Below are positions 50,519-61,098 of a DNA stretch of 64,000 nucleotides, piece by piece. The DNA lies in assembly GCF_035994185.1 (NCBI RefSeq), contig NZ_CP108538.1, positions 4,875,501-4,939,500 on the forward strand. The letters are read 5' to 3'. The DNA is from Streptomyces sp. NBC_01217 (GTDB lineage: Bacteria; Actinomycetota; Actinomycetes; Streptomycetales; Streptomycetaceae). The notes under the pieces were generated by a model, which had not been told where the DNA came from, ran no database searches, and worked only from the letters and a program-made list of their open reading frames with translations. Positions within the stretch are counted from its first letter, which is position 1. Every line of letters begins with the position of its first letter. The position numbers were made by a program, and so were the translations under genes.

Positions 50519-50673
50519 CACGCCACCTCCCACCCCGATAGTGCACTGACCCACTGACAACGCACTCAAACCAGCGAAGCCCAGCGTGGCGCCGAATCCT
50601 TACGCCTGGCGGCTGCCGGGCGCCGTGGGGGGAGGTGCAGGAAGCGTTCTGCGCGATCCGGCTGCGCGGGGGG

Positions 50674-52251
50674 CTACGCGGGCGCCACCAGCAGAGGCCG
50701 GGCCCTTTCGCGCAGCTCGGCGACGCGCGGTTCGTGCCCGTACGGTTCGAGCCGGTGGAGCAGATCCCGTACGTACTCCGTGGTCCGCGCCGAAGAGATG
50801 CGGCCGGCCACCTCCACCGCCCGGGTGCCCGCCGCGCAGGCCGCGTCCAGATTTCCCGACTCCAGCTCGGCCACCGCGGACACCACGAGCCGCAGCCCGT
50901 GCGAGCGGACGAATTCCTCGGTCGGCCTGGACAGGGCCTGCTCGGTGAAGCGCCGGACCTGCCGGGGCGCCTTCAGGTCGAGGTGGCACTCCGCGGCATC
51001 GGCCGCGAACCTGTCGTACGAGTAGAAGCCCAGCCACGACGGGTCGGCATCGCCGTCCCTGGACCGCTCCAGCCAGCCCTCGGCGGCCTTCAGCGCGGCC
51101 CCTGCGGCCGATGCGTCGCTCGCCTTGGCATGGGCGCGGGCCTCCACCAGGCGGAAGAAGCTCATGGTGCGGGCCGTGGCGAGCCCCCGGTTGCGTTCGA
51201 CGGCGGCCTGCGCGAGGTCGACCCCCTCGTCGGCGAATCCGCGGTACGTCGCCTGCAGCGACATCGAGGCGAGCACATAGCCGCCGAGCGGCACGTCGGC
51301 CGCGGCCCGCGCGAGGCGCAGCGCCTGGATGTAGTAGCGCTGGGCGGCCTCCTGCTGGCCGGTGTCGAAGGCCATCCAGCCGGCGAGCCTGGTCAGTTCG
51401 GCCGCCGCGCCGAAGAGCGCCCGGCCCACCTCGTCGCTGTACGAACCCAGCAGCAGCGGTGCGGCATCCACCCGTAAGCACTCGGGGACCATGGAGGAAC
51501 GCCAGTCCCCGCCGCCGTATTTGGAGTCCCAGCGGCGGGCGTCCTGGGCCGCCTCGCGCAGCTTGGAGACATCGCTGTGGCCGACCCGCAGCGGGGAGAC
51601 GTCGCTCGCGGTTGCGGTCGTGCTCGTAGTCGTGCCCGCTGTCGCCGTCGCGCTTGTGGGTGCGGTCTCCGGGCCCGGCTGGGCGGGGATGGACGGCGTC
51701 CTCTGCGCCCCTGCACCGGGGTGTGCGCCCCTTGTGTTCCGGGTGCCGAGGATCGCCGCCTCGGCGGCTGCCGAGTCGCGCGCCACCGACGGATCGGCGG
51801 GGGATATCAGCCAGCGGGACGCGGGTGTCGCGTACGCACTGACCGAGAACGAGCCCGCCAGCGACTGCCAGATCCCGCCGCCGCCCGCCCGTCGTCCGGC
51901 CAGATCCAGCCGGTACAGCTCGGTGGCCGAACGCACCGCCTCGGACACATCGCGCGGAAAGGCCAGCCCGACCTCCGGCGCGGGATCGGCGTCCGCGAGC
52001 CCGATCTCGTGCAGCGGTACCGGGCGGCCGAGTTTGGCGCCGATCGCCGCCGCGATGAGATGGGGCGCGGCGCCCTGCGGCACCATGCCCTTGGAGACCC
52101 ACCGGGCCACCGAGGTCTTGTCGTACCGGAGTGTCAGACCGCGCTGCGCCCCGAGGTCGTTGACCCGCCGGGCGAGCCCGGCGTTGCTGATTCCCGCGAG
52201 GGCGAGAACGGTTCCGAGCTTCTCGTTCGGTCCGCGTTGCTCCCTGGACAT
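50674..52251 (-). CDS. NsdA-like sporulation-associated TPR regulator
   Basis: A 525-residue protein. The N-terminus has a helix-turn-helix-like segment ([20 protein letters not shown], then [20 protein letters not shown]). A low-complexity Ala/Thr/Ser linker covers about 170-220, and a TPR-type helical C-terminal part covers about 260-520. It resembles the SCO4114 sporulation-associated protein and, more distantly, NsdA (a negative regulator of differentiation), from memory. It may repress development or antibiotic production. Confidence 0.82.
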   Translation of the reverse strand: MSREQRGPNEKLGTVLALAGISNAGLARRVNDLGAQRGLTLRYDKTSVARWVSKGMVPQGAAPHLIAAAIGAKLGRPVPLHEIGLADADPAPEVGLAFPRDVSEAVRSATELYRLDLAGRRAGGGGIWQSLAGSFSVSAYATPASRWLISPADPSVARDSAAAEAAILGTRNTRGAHPGAGAQRTPSIPAQPGPETAPTSATATAGTTTSTTATASDVSPLRVGHSDVSKLREAAQDARRWDSKYGGGDWRSSMVPECLRVDAAPLLLGSYSDEVGRALFGAAAELTRLAGWMAFDTGQQEAAQRYYIQALRLARAAADVPLGGYVLASMSLQATYRGFADEGVDLAQAAVERNRGLATARTMSFFRLVEARAHAKASDASAAGAALKAAEGWLERSRDGDADPSWLGFYSYDRFAADAAECHLDLKAPRQVRRFTEQALSRPTEEFVRSHGLRLVVSAVAELESGNLDAACAAGTRAVEVAGRISSARTTEYVRDLLHRLEPYGHEPRVAELRERARPLLVAPA

Positions 52252-53454
52252 GCGCCACCCCTCGACACACAGACGGCAGCCGCGTCACCGTTGCGGCGCG
52301 CGGCATTCGTACCGTGTTCTCCCCAGGGACGGACCCCGGCACTCCGGCCGCACACGCATATGGCCGAGCTCCGAGGAATATGCCTCCTGCCGAGAACCTC
52401 AGTAAACCCAGCGTAGTTCGCCGCATCCCTACCGTTAAGGGGCAGACGTCCGTATGGCGGGATTGTTGTCCGTGCGGACGGGAGAAAATGCGCGGCTCCG
52501 CTCCGGCGGTCGCCGCGCAGCGGCCCCACACCCCGCTCGGCCCCCCGCCCGGACCCGTTCGACGCCCCGGTCGCGTGCACCCGGAGGTGCTGTTCGAGCG
52601 TGGTGGCGGCGTCGCCCGCCGGGCCTCGGACGTGCTCCTGGTGTGTGGCCGTGCGCCCGGCCGTGCGCTCTCGTACGGCCGTTTCGGAGGCGCTTGCATG
52701 GGTGCTGCGTGGGTCGGCCCACTGCATTGGACTCAGTGGGCTGGGGGACACTGCCGCCTCATTCCCCGCAGGCGGTGGACCGGTCCGGGAGGTGGACGAG
52801 ATCTCCCGGACCGTGCGTGGACACCGGTGCGGGGCGGACGCCGGGCCGGTCCTGGGCCCTTGCCGCTCCGCCGGCGGCCTTCGGCGACCGGCGGCGGATT
52901 CGCGGGAGGTCTTCGGGAAGAATCCGGGAATGAAGTGGGGCGAAAAGGGACTTCTGATGTACCGAGTTGGCTGTCGCCGGGTTGCAACGCGCCCCGAGAA
53001 TGGCCGAATGTCGTCGGTCGGCCGAGGTTGGATCGCCCGATTCGCGGACATCCCGCCGACCGTTCGGTGTTTGCCCGTCACCGGTCTGTGGCCGTTCGCG
53101 GCGTGGCCGGATTTCGGCCGGTAGACCTTGCCCGTACGGGGAAGGCAACAGGCCCCCCGTGCAAGCCCGTTGGCGCATGAGTCACTCCGTGCGGGCCGGG
53201 TGCGGGCCGGTGTCGGCTGTCGCGCCGGAGGGTCGCCGCCAGGGCTCCGCCCGCATGCGTTCGTCCGCACCGGGCCGCCACCCGCCTCCGCTCCGGCCTT
53301 TGCCAGGGGCGCATGCGCATACGACGTGCGCCGTCCGTGGCCCCTCCTGCGCGCCTTTGTCGTGGCAGCATGTTCGCAACGGCGCTGCGCGTTACCGCAG
53401 TTCTCCCCGTATTTTTCGGTTGCGCCGTTTTGTCCACAGCCTGTGGAGGCGGCG
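52252..53454. other. 1.2-kb spacer without a supported gene
   Basis: It lies between the divergent TPR regulator and asparagine-synthase genes. Several long frames cross it on both strands, as expected in GC-rich DNA, but none has a family signature or a good Shine-Dalgarno with fitting codon bias. An AT-rich patch near 53400-53430 just upstream of the synthase gene may hold its promoter. Confidence 0.45.
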
Positions 53455-55566
53455 ATGCGTTGGTTGGTGGGGTGGAGCAGTATCGCCGCGAGCTTCGGCA
53501 CGGCCGGTGCGGTCGGCGCCGACGACGAGGGGCGCACGATGCATCCCGTCGGATCCCAACTCCTGTGGGGCGACCCCGATCCGCTCTGGGCCGTCGGCGA
53601 CTGGCGCCCGGACGAGATCCGTACCAGCACGCTCGAAACCGCCGAAGGTGCGCCCACCGCCCGGCTCGCCGTCCTCGGCTGCTGCGGCGCCACCGACGAG
53701 CAGTTGCGCGCCGGCCTCCTCGCCGCCCGAGGCGGAGCCCTGCGCCATCTCACCTCCTGGCCCGGCAGTTACACGACCGTCGTCCAGGTCGGCCGCAGGA
53801 TCACCGTCATCGGGGATCTCGCCGGAGCCCGCCCGGTCTTCTACACGCCCTGGGCAGGCGGTACGGCGTACGCCACCGCCGCGCTCCCGCTCGCCGACCT
53901 CATCGAGGCCCAGCTGGACATCGGCCACCTGGCCGCCCTGCTCGCCTGCCCCGAAACACCGGAGGCGCTGCGCGACGGCACCCCGTACGCCGGAGTGAAG
54001 CGCATCCCGCCGGGGCACGCGCTCATCCTCCGCGAGGGTTCGCGCGAGATCACCGGGTACGAGGCCGTGGCCTCCCTCGCCGTCGCCGCGCCCCAACTCG
54101 ACCCGGTCAGCGCCGTCGACGGGGTGCGCGACGCCCTGGTCGAAGCCGTACGCGCCAGGCTAACGGCCCCGCGCCACGCCCCCGAAACCCTGCCGCCCGA
54201 CCCGGGACCGGTGCCCGGCATGGGGCCCGCCGAGCGACGCGCCGCCCGCGGCGCACCCGTACCCGGCATCGGTGCCGACCTCTCCGGAGGCAGCGGCTCC
54301 GCCACCCTCGCACTGCTCGCCGCCGGACTGCCGGGCCTGCCCGGCACCCTCCTCGGCCACGGCACGGGAGCGGGGGAGCGGCTGCTCGCCGTCACCTTCA
54401 ACGACCTCACCACACGCGGACACGAGGACGAACTCGAACGCGCCCGCGTCATCGCGGCCAACCCGCGCCTGCACCACGTCGTCGTCGCCGCCGGGGAAGA
54501 GGCCCTGCCCTACGCCGACCTGGGCGGCGGGCCACTCACCGACGAGCCCGCCCCGTCCCTCGTCGTCGCCGAGCGCCACCGCCGCCGCCTCGCCTCAGGC
54601 AGCGCCGACCACCTCGTCGGCGGCGGCGCCCGGCAGGTGCTCGACGCCCACCCGGCCCGTCTCGCGGACCTGCTGATGGACCGGCGCCGACGCCATCTGC
54701 TGCGCCCGGTCGCCGCGCTCGCCAGGGCCGAGGGCCCGACCGCGCACTCCCTTTTCGTCCCGCTGACCGTCTACCGCGCGGCCCGCCGGCTGTCCCGTAC
54801 GTCGTACCGCACCGGCCTGGAGACGGCTGCCGACCGGCTGCCGGACGCCAACCGTTACAGCCCCGACCTCGATACCCCCGCCGACGCCTCGCTCGCCGCC
54901 CTCGCCTGGTCGCGGCCCGGGCCCGCCGCGCGCTGGCTGACGGGGGAGGCGCTCGCCGAGGTATCGGTCCGGCTGCAGGAGGCGGCGATCCGTCCCGCCT
55001 CCGGCCAGCGCCCTGGCGAGGCCCGCGCCCGGGCGGCCCTCGCCCGGTACGCCGCCGACCACCGGATCCTGGAGCAGGCCGCGGAGAACCGCAGCCAGCG
55101 GCTGCACGCCCCGTACCTCGACAATCAGGTCGTACGCGCCGCCCGCGCGCTCCCCGAATCGCTCCGGGTCCAGCCGGGCGCCCGCGCCGCGATCCTGCGC
55201 CGGGTGCTCGCGGGCGCGGGCATCCACGAACTGCCGCCCGGCTGGGGCACCCCCTCCCTCGCCACCTCGAACGCGACCGCGCGCACCGGCCTGCGCGCCG
55301 CGCTCCCCGACCTGATCTCCCTCTTCGACGCACCGCTGCTCGCCGACGCGGGCCTGGTCGAGGCACGCGTCGTACGGAAGGCGCTGCGCGCGGCCTCGGA
55401 GGGCGAACCGCTCCCGCTGGACGGCCTGGCGCACCTGGCGTCCACGGAACTCTGGCTCCGCCGCCTCGTCTCGCGGCGCGGCACCTGCTGGACGGGCACG
55501 GCGGCACCCCGCCAGCGCGCCGTCGCGGGCGGAGTCGTCCCGGCGAGGCGGACGCTGCAGCCGTAG
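53455..55566 (+). CDS. Asparagine-synthase homologue with altered PP-loop
   Basis: A 703-residue protein with an Ntn-like N-terminal domain and an asparagine-synthase C-terminal domain. It begins MRWLVGWSS, so the catalytic Cys2 of glutaminase domains is missing. The PP-loop is LSGGSGSATLALLAAG, where SGGxDS is usual, so the Asp is replaced. The end LHAPYLDNQVVRAARALPES matches the family. It resembles macrolactam cyclases of the lasso type, but no precursor or B-protein is adjacent. ATG 53455 has GGAGG 5 nt upstream. It may be a paralogue with altered activity or a non-catalytic protein. Confidence 0.85.
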   Translation: MRWLVGWSSIAASFGTAGAVGADDEGRTMHPVGSQLLWGDPDPLWAVGDWRPDEIRTSTLETAEGAPTARLAVLGCCGATDEQLRAGLLAARGGALRHLTSWPGSYTTVVQVGRRITVIGDLAGARPVFYTPWAGGTAYATAALPLADLIEAQLDIGHLAALLACPETPEALRDGTPYAGVKRIPPGHALILREGSREITGYEAVASLAVAAPQLDPVSAVDGVRDALVEAVRARLTAPRHAPETLPPDPGPVPGMGPAERRAARGAPVPGIGADLSGGSGSATLALLAAGLPGLPGTLLGHGTGAGERLLAVTFNDLTTRGHEDELERARVIAANPRLHHVVVAAGEEALPYADLGGGPLTDEPAPSLVVAERHRRRLASGSADHLVGGGARQVLDAHPARLADLLMDRRRRHLLRPVAALARAEGPTAHSLFVPLTVYRAARRLSRTSYRTGLETAADRLPDANRYSPDLDTPADASLAALAWSRPGPAARWLTGEALAEVSVRLQEAAIRPASGQRPGEARARAALARYAADHRILEQAAENRSQRLHAPYLDNQVVRAARALPESLRVQPGARAAILRRVLAGAGIHELPPGWGTPSLATSNATARTGLRAALPDLISLFDAPLLADAGLVEARVVRKALRAASEGEPLPLDGLAHLASTELWLRRLVSRRGTCWTGTAAPRQRAVAGGVVPARRTLQP

Positions 55567-55639
55567 CACCGGCAGCAGCGGCGGCGTCCGTTCGCGGTGG
55601 GCGCCTGCCTCCGGCCGCCGCGCGGGACAGAATGGCCGG

Positions 55640-58600
55640 GTGCGGTACCTGATCCTGGGCGCCACCGAGGCGCGAGACGAGAACGGCAGTGCGCTGCCCG
55701 TGGGCGGTACGCGGCTGCGCGCCCTCCTCGCCGCCCTCGCCCTGCGTACGGGCCGGCCCGTCCCCGTCGCCGATCTCGTCGACGACGTATGGGCCGATGA
55801 TCCGCCGTACGACGCTCCCGCCGCGCTCCAGGCCCTCGTGGGCCGGTTGCGCCGGGTGCTGGGCAGGGACGCGATCAGGAGCACGCACGGCGGTTACCGC
55901 CTGGAGGCCACGCCAGACGAGGTCGACCTGCATGTGTTCGAGCGGCTGTCCCGTCAGGGGACCGAGGAGCTCGACGCGGGCGACCCCGTGACGGCCGCCC
56001 GCACGCTCCGCACCGCGCTCGCCCTGTGGCGCGGCCCGGCCCTGGCCGACCTGCCGGACCGGGAGCACGGCCACGGGCTGCGCCCGGAGGCCCACCGCCT
56101 GGCCGCGCTGGAACGCCGGATCGAAGCCGATCTGCGGTGTGCTGCGACAGGTGCGGGTGCGGGTGCGGGAGTTGGCGTAGGCGAGCGGCTCGCTGCCGGA
56201 CCGCGCACCACCCTCGTACCGGAGCTCAAGGAGCTGGCCGCCTCCCACCCGTACGACGAACGCTTCCGGGCCCAGCTGATCCGCGCCCTGCGCGCCGAAG
56301 GCCGCCAGGCCGACGCGCTGGCCGCCTACGAGGACGCCCGCCGTGCCCTGGCCGACGGCCTCGGCACCGATCCCGGACCGGAACTGATCGCACTGCACCG
56401 GGAACTGCTCGCTCCGCCGCCGGTCGAGCCCTCCGAAGCACCCGTACCGGCCGTACCGGATGCGCCCGGCGCACTGCCCCGCGCCACCGTCCTGGGCAAC
56501 CTCCGCCCCCGGCTCACCTCGTTCGTCGGCCGCGAGCCCGAACTGCGCTCCATCCGCGCCGATCTGACCCGATCCCGACTGGTCACCCTCACCGGACCCG
56601 GCGGCTCCGGCAAGACCCGCCTCGCCGAGGAGGCCGCCGCCCCGGGCAGCCGGGCGGCTTCGGTCCCCACGGACGCCTGGATCGCCGAGCTCGCTCCCGT
56701 CGACGACCCCGTGGACGTCCCCGGAGCCGTACTCTCCGCTCTCGGTCTGCGTGAGACGGCCCTCCTGCGGGACAACAACCGCGACGGACAGCCACTGCGC
56801 ACCGACCCGACCGATCTCCTCGTCGAGCACCTGGCGCACTGCTCCCGCATCCGCCCCTTCCTCCTCATCCTCGACAACTGCGAACACGTCATCGACGCGG
56901 CCGCCGCCCTCGCCGAGACCCTGCTCACCCACTGCCCACAGCTGCGCATCCTCGCCACCAGCCGCGAACCCCTCGGCGTCCCCGGCGAATCCGTACGCCC
57001 GGTCGGCCCGCTTCCGGCCGACCCCGCGCACCGGCTGTTCGCGGAGCGCGCCCGCGCCGTACGGCCCGACTTCGACCCCGAGCAGGAGGCCGCGCACGAT
57101 CCGGATGCCGTCGCCGAGATCTGCCGACGGCTCGACGGGCAGCCGCTCGCCATCGAACTCGCCGCTGCCCGGCTGCGGCTGCTCGGTCCGCGCCAGATCG
57201 CGGACCGGCTCGACGACCGGTTTCGGCTGCTGACCAGCGGGAGCCGGACCGTACTGCCGCGTCAGCAGACCCTGCGCGCCGTCGTCGACTGGTCCTGGGA
57301 CCTGCTGGACGAGGACGAACGAACGGTTCTGCGGCAGGTCTCCGTCTTCGCGGGCGGCTGGGACCTGCCCGCCGCAGAAGCCGTCACCACCGCGGGACCA
57401 GCCCCTACCGGCAAAGCCCGCGTCACCGGAACCCCTGCACGGCACTCCACCGCCGACCTGATCGGCGCCCTCGTCGACAAGTCCCTCGTCGTCGCCACCC
57501 CGACCGCCTCCGGCGCGATGCGCTACCGCCTCCTGGAGACCATCCACGAGTACGCCACCGAGCGCGCCGCCGAGACCCCGGATGTACGGGCCGCCGCCGC
57601 GAGTGCGCACACCGCGTACTTCGTCGCGCTGGTGGAGGAGGCCGAACCCCGCCTCCGCTCCGGCGACCAGCTCCTTTGGATCGAACGCCTGGAGACGGAC
57701 CTCGACAACATCCGGGCCGCCCTCCACCGCACCGTCGTCACCAGCCCGTGCGAACCGGATGCGGTGCGTCTGGTGCTCGGCATGGGGTGGTTCTGGTTCC
57801 TGCGGAACTACCGTCCCGAGGGTCTCACCTGGGCCGAGCGGGCCGTGGCGCTCGGACCGGAACCGACCGAGAGCAGCGACCCCCGCTTCTGGCCGCGCAT
57901 GCATCTGGAAATACTGCGGTACTTCTTCGCCGTGGAGAGCGGCCCGGTCAACGACATCCGCGGTGACGACCGGCGCCAGGCCCTGATGGGCCGGGTGGCC
58001 GACGCGTTCATGTCCTCCGGTCCGGAGTCCGCCCGTTTCCCGGGACTGCTCTGGCCGATGACCTCGTTCGTGAGCCGCACCTCCGCCGAGGCACACGAGC
58101 GGATCGAGGCGGCGGTCGCCAACGCCCGTATCCATGGTGGGGCCTGGGAGTACGGCATCACGCTGATGTTCCGTACCCACATGATCGTCGACATGCCAGG
58201 CGGCATGCCCGGGATCGACGACGATCTCGCCGAGCTGCGCGAGCTGAGCCGTCGCGTCGGCGAACGCTGGATGCGCGCACAGGTCGCGGGCGCCGCCGCG
58301 GAGGCGGGCGTGATGCGCGGACGGTACGAGGAGGCGCGTGCGGCGTACGAGGAGGCGCTGCTGCTCGCCCGTGAGGTCGGGGCGCACGCCGAGGCGCCGT
58401 TCCTCCTCGCCCGCCTCGCCGAACTCGACTACCGCACGGGAGACATCGCGGGTTTTGAGCGGCGGCTGGGGGATTCGGAGGGCGAGGCGGAGCGCTACCA
58501 GGTGCACGACGCCCGCGCCTACGCCCATTTTCTGCGCGCCACCCTGGCCCTGGACCGCGGCGAGACAGCGGAGGCGCGACGGCAGCTCACCGAGGCGGAG

Positions 58601-59092
58601 GCCTCGGTAGGGCGCGGCAGCCCGCCGTCGCACTTCACCGCGGTGGTCCAGGGGCTGGCCGCCCGGATCGCCGTGCACGAGCCGGGGCCCGGGGGCGGCC
58701 CGGTGGCCGGGGTGCGCGGTCTGACGCTCGCACTGCGTGTGGCCAGGGACGCCCAGTGCGCCGAGCTGGTCACCGGGCATCTGGCGGACGGCGTGGCGAC
58801 CGTACTGCCGAAGGTGGGCCGCCACGGAGCCGCCGTACGGATCCTGGCGGCGGCCGACGGCTGGCGTCTGTCCGGTCCCAGAACCAAGGCGCAGCAGGCC
58901 GAGGTGGACGAGGCCGAGCGGCAGGCGCACGAGGAACTGGGACCTCGGCTGTACGAGTCGGAGCGCGCCGCGGGCCGCACGCTGACGGTCGACGACGTCA
59001 TCGAGCTACTGACCCGCATCACCGCAGAACTCCCGGACGCCGCGGGTGCCCCGGCGGAAACGGCGGAATGCGATGACCGCGGCCATGCCTGA
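55640..59092 (+). CDS. AfsR-type BTAD regulator with NB-ARC-like ATPase
   Basis: A 1150-residue SARP-family regulator. The N-terminus has an OmpR-type winged helix (residues about 1-95: LRALLAALALRTGRPVPVAD), then a BTAD domain (about 95-265). The ATPase has Walker A LTGPGGSGKTRL near 317-328 and Walker B FLLILDNCEHV near 406-416. A helical TPR-type C-terminus follows (about 640-1120). It likely controls secondary metabolism or development. No biosynthetic genes are adjacent. GTG 55640 is used. It converges on the sigma factor gene with a 20-bp gap. Confidence 0.92.
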   Translation: MRYLILGATEARDENGSALPVGGTRLRALLAALALRTGRPVPVADLVDDVWADDPPYDAPAALQALVGRLRRVLGRDAIRSTHGGYRLEATPDEVDLHVFERLSRQGTEELDAGDPVTAARTLRTALALWRGPALADLPDREHGHGLRPEAHRLAALERRIEADLRCAATGAGAGAGVGVGERLAAGPRTTLVPELKELAASHPYDERFRAQLIRALRAEGRQADALAAYEDARRALADGLGTDPGPELIALHRELLAPPPVEPSEAPVPAVPDAPGALPRATVLGNLRPRLTSFVGREPELRSIRADLTRSRLVTLTGPGGSGKTRLAEEAAAPGSRAASVPTDAWIAELAPVDDPVDVPGAVLSALGLRETALLRDNNRDGQPLRTDPTDLLVEHLAHCSRIRPFLLILDNCEHVIDAAAALAETLLTHCPQLRILATSREPLGVPGESVRPVGPLPADPAHRLFAERARAVRPDFDPEQEAAHDPDAVAEICRRLDGQPLAIELAAARLRLLGPRQIADRLDDRFRLLTSGSRTVLPRQQTLRAVVDWSWDLLDEDERTVLRQVSVFAGGWDLPAAEAVTTAGPAPTGKARVTGTPARHSTADLIGALVDKSLVVATPTASGAMRYRLLETIHEYATERAAETPDVRAAAASAHTAYFVALVEEAEPRLRSGDQLLWIERLETDLDNIRAALHRTVVTSPCEPDAVRLVLGMGWFWFLRNYRPEGLTWAERAVALGPEPTESSDPRFWPRMHLEILRYFFAVESGPVNDIRGDDRRQALMGRVADAFMSSGPESARFPGLLWPMTSFVSRTSAEAHERIEAAVANARIHGGAWEYGITLMFRTHMIVDMPGGMPGIDDDLAELRELSRRVGERWMRAQVAGAAAEAGVMRGRYEEARAAYEEALLLAREVGAHAEAPFLLARLAELDYRTGDIAGFERRLGDSEGEAERYQVHDARAYAHFLRATLALDRGETAEARRQLTEAEASVGRGSPPSHFTAVVQGLAARIAVHEPGPGGGPVAGVRGLTLALRVARDAQCAELVTGHLADGVATVLPKVGRHGAAVRILAAADGWRLSGPRTKAQQAEVDEAERQAHEELGPRLYESERAAGRTLTVDDVIELLTRITAELPDAAGAPAETAECDDRGHA

Positions 59093-59112
59093 CGGCCTCG
59101 CCCCCCGCCGCG

Positions 59113-61098
59113 TCACCGGCAGCTGATGGTCGAATCCGCCCAGTCGGCGAGCGCCAGGCCGCCGCCCGGCTGTGTCCGCTCGACGACTAGCCGGATCCTT
59201 TCCTGACCGGAGATGCCGACCCCGACGGGTACGGCAGGGTCGTTGCCGTTCACGATCGGGGACTGCCACAGCCGCGCCCCGTCACCGTTGAAGACGGAGA
59301 AACGCACCGAGCCGAAGCCCATCGTCAGGTCGTCGATCCCGACCTCGGCCTCGTAACGCGTGCACTGCCGGTTCAGCTGGATGGTGACCGAGGACCGGCC
59401 GTGGACGGTCACCCCGTGCGCGTACTGCTTGCCGCTGATCGACAGACTGGAGCGCTGCCAGACCCAGTTGCTCTCGTTGATCACCACCTCCGGGCCGGTG
59501 TGGTCACCCAGCACGGAGTAGCTCAGCTCGCTGACCTGATAGACGGTCGGGGCGGGTGGCGGAGGCGGCGGTGCCGGGGCGGACGGCTTCGGCGCGGGAG
59601 GCGTCGACGGCTTGGGCGTCGGTGTCGGTGTCGGTGCGGGATCGGGTGTGGGCGTCGGTGTGGGCGTCGGTGTGGGTGTCGGCTTCGGTGGGGGAATCGT
59701 GGAGGAGGCGGGCGGCGCGGGCGGCGCGGGTGCCTCGGGCTTCGGCGGCGGTGTCGGCTCCGGCGGTGCGGGTGTCGGCACCGCGGGTGCCACGGCAGTC
59801 GGCTTGTCCTCGTGCCTGGCCTCGGGCTCCGGCCGGTCGTTGCTGATCAGGGCCCATGCCAGTGCACCCGCCACGGCGACGGCAACCGCCGCCGCGATAC
59901 CGGCCTTCGCCGGGGCGCCGAGCCCTTCCGAGGCCGCGGCGCCACCGGCCGCACTCCCGGACGAGCTTCCCCCGGTCGCCGCCGCTGCGGCACCCGCACC
60001 AGCGGCACCCGCCGCGCCTCCGGCGACGATCCCGGCGGCCTTGAGCGCATATCCGGCGGCGAACCAGCCGATGACCGCGACCGGCAGCAGCGCGGGAATC
60101 CCGGCGTTGACATGGGCCAGTTCGCCCGCGGCGAGCCGGCACTTCCCGCACTCGTCCAGATGCCCCCGCAACCCGCGCTCGGCCCGCATCCGGAGCCCGC
60201 CCCTGGCGTACGCGCCGAGGCGGTCGGCGTAACGCGCGCAGTCACCGCCCGAGGTGAGCGCCTGGCTCACGTGCGCCTGGAGGTAGGCCTGCTTGAGCCC
60301 TTCGCGGGCCCGGCTGGCCAGGACCGCCGTGGCATTGGCGGTCAGGCCGAACAACGGGGCGATCTCGCTGGGCGACTCCTCCTCGACGGTGGTGTGCCAC
60401 AGCACCGCCTGCCAGCGCTCCGGCAGGCTGCGGAACGCCTGCATCGCCATCGACTGCTCGGCCTCGTGCATCGCCAGCACATCGGCACCCAGGTCGAGCG
60501 TGTCCGCGTCCGACATCTGGGAGGGCTGGGATGCCTGGGCGGCGAACACCGCGAAGTCATCGACCAATTGCTCGCGCTTGGCGGTCTTGGTCCAGGCGGC
60601 TGCGACATGCCGGACAGCCGTCATGAGGTAGGCCCGTACCGCCTCCTCGGGCCCCTTGCCCCTCCGTACCGCCTGCAGGGTGCGGGCGAAGACCTCGGCC
60701 GTCAGGTCGTCGGCGGTGTGCGCGTCCCGGCAGCAGGTGCGCGCGTAGCGGCGCACCGCGTCCGAGTGCCGCCGGAACAGCTCCTCGTACGCGAGATCGT
60801 CACCCTCCCGCATCTGCCTGATCAGTTCGGCGTCGGAGAACGCGGAGCCGGAGGAGCCGGCGGTGGTGCTGCCGCCCTCCCGCTGCATCGGCACCGCGAC
60901 CTCGGCCTCGGCACCGGACTCGACGGGTCCCGGCCATGGACCGGGCAGGACAGTGCCGCCCTGGGCGTCAGCACCCGACCGCCCGGGTCCGGCCTGACTC
61001 GGTACCTGCGGGGAGGCCGGCCCTCCGGCCTCCGTCGTACCGCCTGCAGCGGAGACGCCGTCGAACGGCTCTTCCTGCTGCTGCCCGTCACCGCTCAT
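59113..61098 (-). CDS. Sigma-70 factor fused to zinc-finger, membrane and NPCBM domains
   Basis: A 661-residue protein. Residues about 89-150 are sigma region 2 (DAELIRQMREGDDLAYEELF), and about 215-270 are region 4 (LPERWQAVLWHTTVEEESPS). An anti-sigma-type zinc motif HLDECGKCRLAAGELAHV (HxxxCxxC) lies near 310. One or two membrane segments follow (ALLPVAVIGWFAAGYALKAA, then AAVAVAVAGALAWALI). A Pro/Thr-rich spacer leads to an extracytoplasmic NPCBM-like sugar-binding domain (VLGDHTGPEVVINESNWVWQ). It could sense cell-wall glycans and control its own sigma module. ATG 61098 is preferred. Confidence 0.9.
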   Translation of the reverse strand: MSGDGQQQEEPFDGVSAAGGTTEAGGPASPQVPSQAGPGRSGADAQGGTVLPGPWPGPVESGAEAEVAVPMQREGGSTTAGSSGSAFSDAELIRQMREGDDLAYEELFRRHSDAVRRYARTCCRDAHTADDLTAEVFARTLQAVRRGKGPEEAVRAYLMTAVRHVAAAWTKTAKREQLVDDFAVFAAQASQPSQMSDADTLDLGADVLAMHEAEQSMAMQAFRSLPERWQAVLWHTTVEEESPSEIAPLFGLTANATAVLASRAREGLKQAYLQAHVSQALTSGGDCARYADRLGAYARGGLRMRAERGLRGHLDECGKCRLAAGELAHVNAGIPALLPVAVIGWFAAGYALKAAGIVAGGAAGAAGAGAAAAATGGSSSGSAAGGAAASEGLGAPAKAGIAAAVAVAVAGALAWALISNDRPEPEARHEDKPTAVAPAVPTPAPPEPTPPPKPEAPAPPAPPASSTIPPPKPTPTPTPTPTPTPDPAPTPTPTPKPSTPPAPKPSAPAPPPPPPAPTVYQVSELSYSVLGDHTGPEVVINESNWVWQRSSLSISGKQYAHGVTVHGRSSVTIQLNRQCTRYEAEVGIDDLTMGFGSVRFSVFNGDGARLWQSPIVNGNDPAVPVGVGISGQERIRLVVERTQPGGGLALADWADSTISCR

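Noticed and set aside
53455..55566. A lasso-peptide cluster
   Set aside because: Only the cyclase-like protein is present; no precursor, protease or RRE protein lies nearby, and the PP-loop is altered.
54536..58930. Very long open frame on the minus strand opposite the synthase and BTAD genes
   Set aside because: It is the mirror of two well-supported rightward genes; GC-rich codon bias keeps the antisense frame open. No domain is recognisable and composition is Arg/Gly/Ala-biased.
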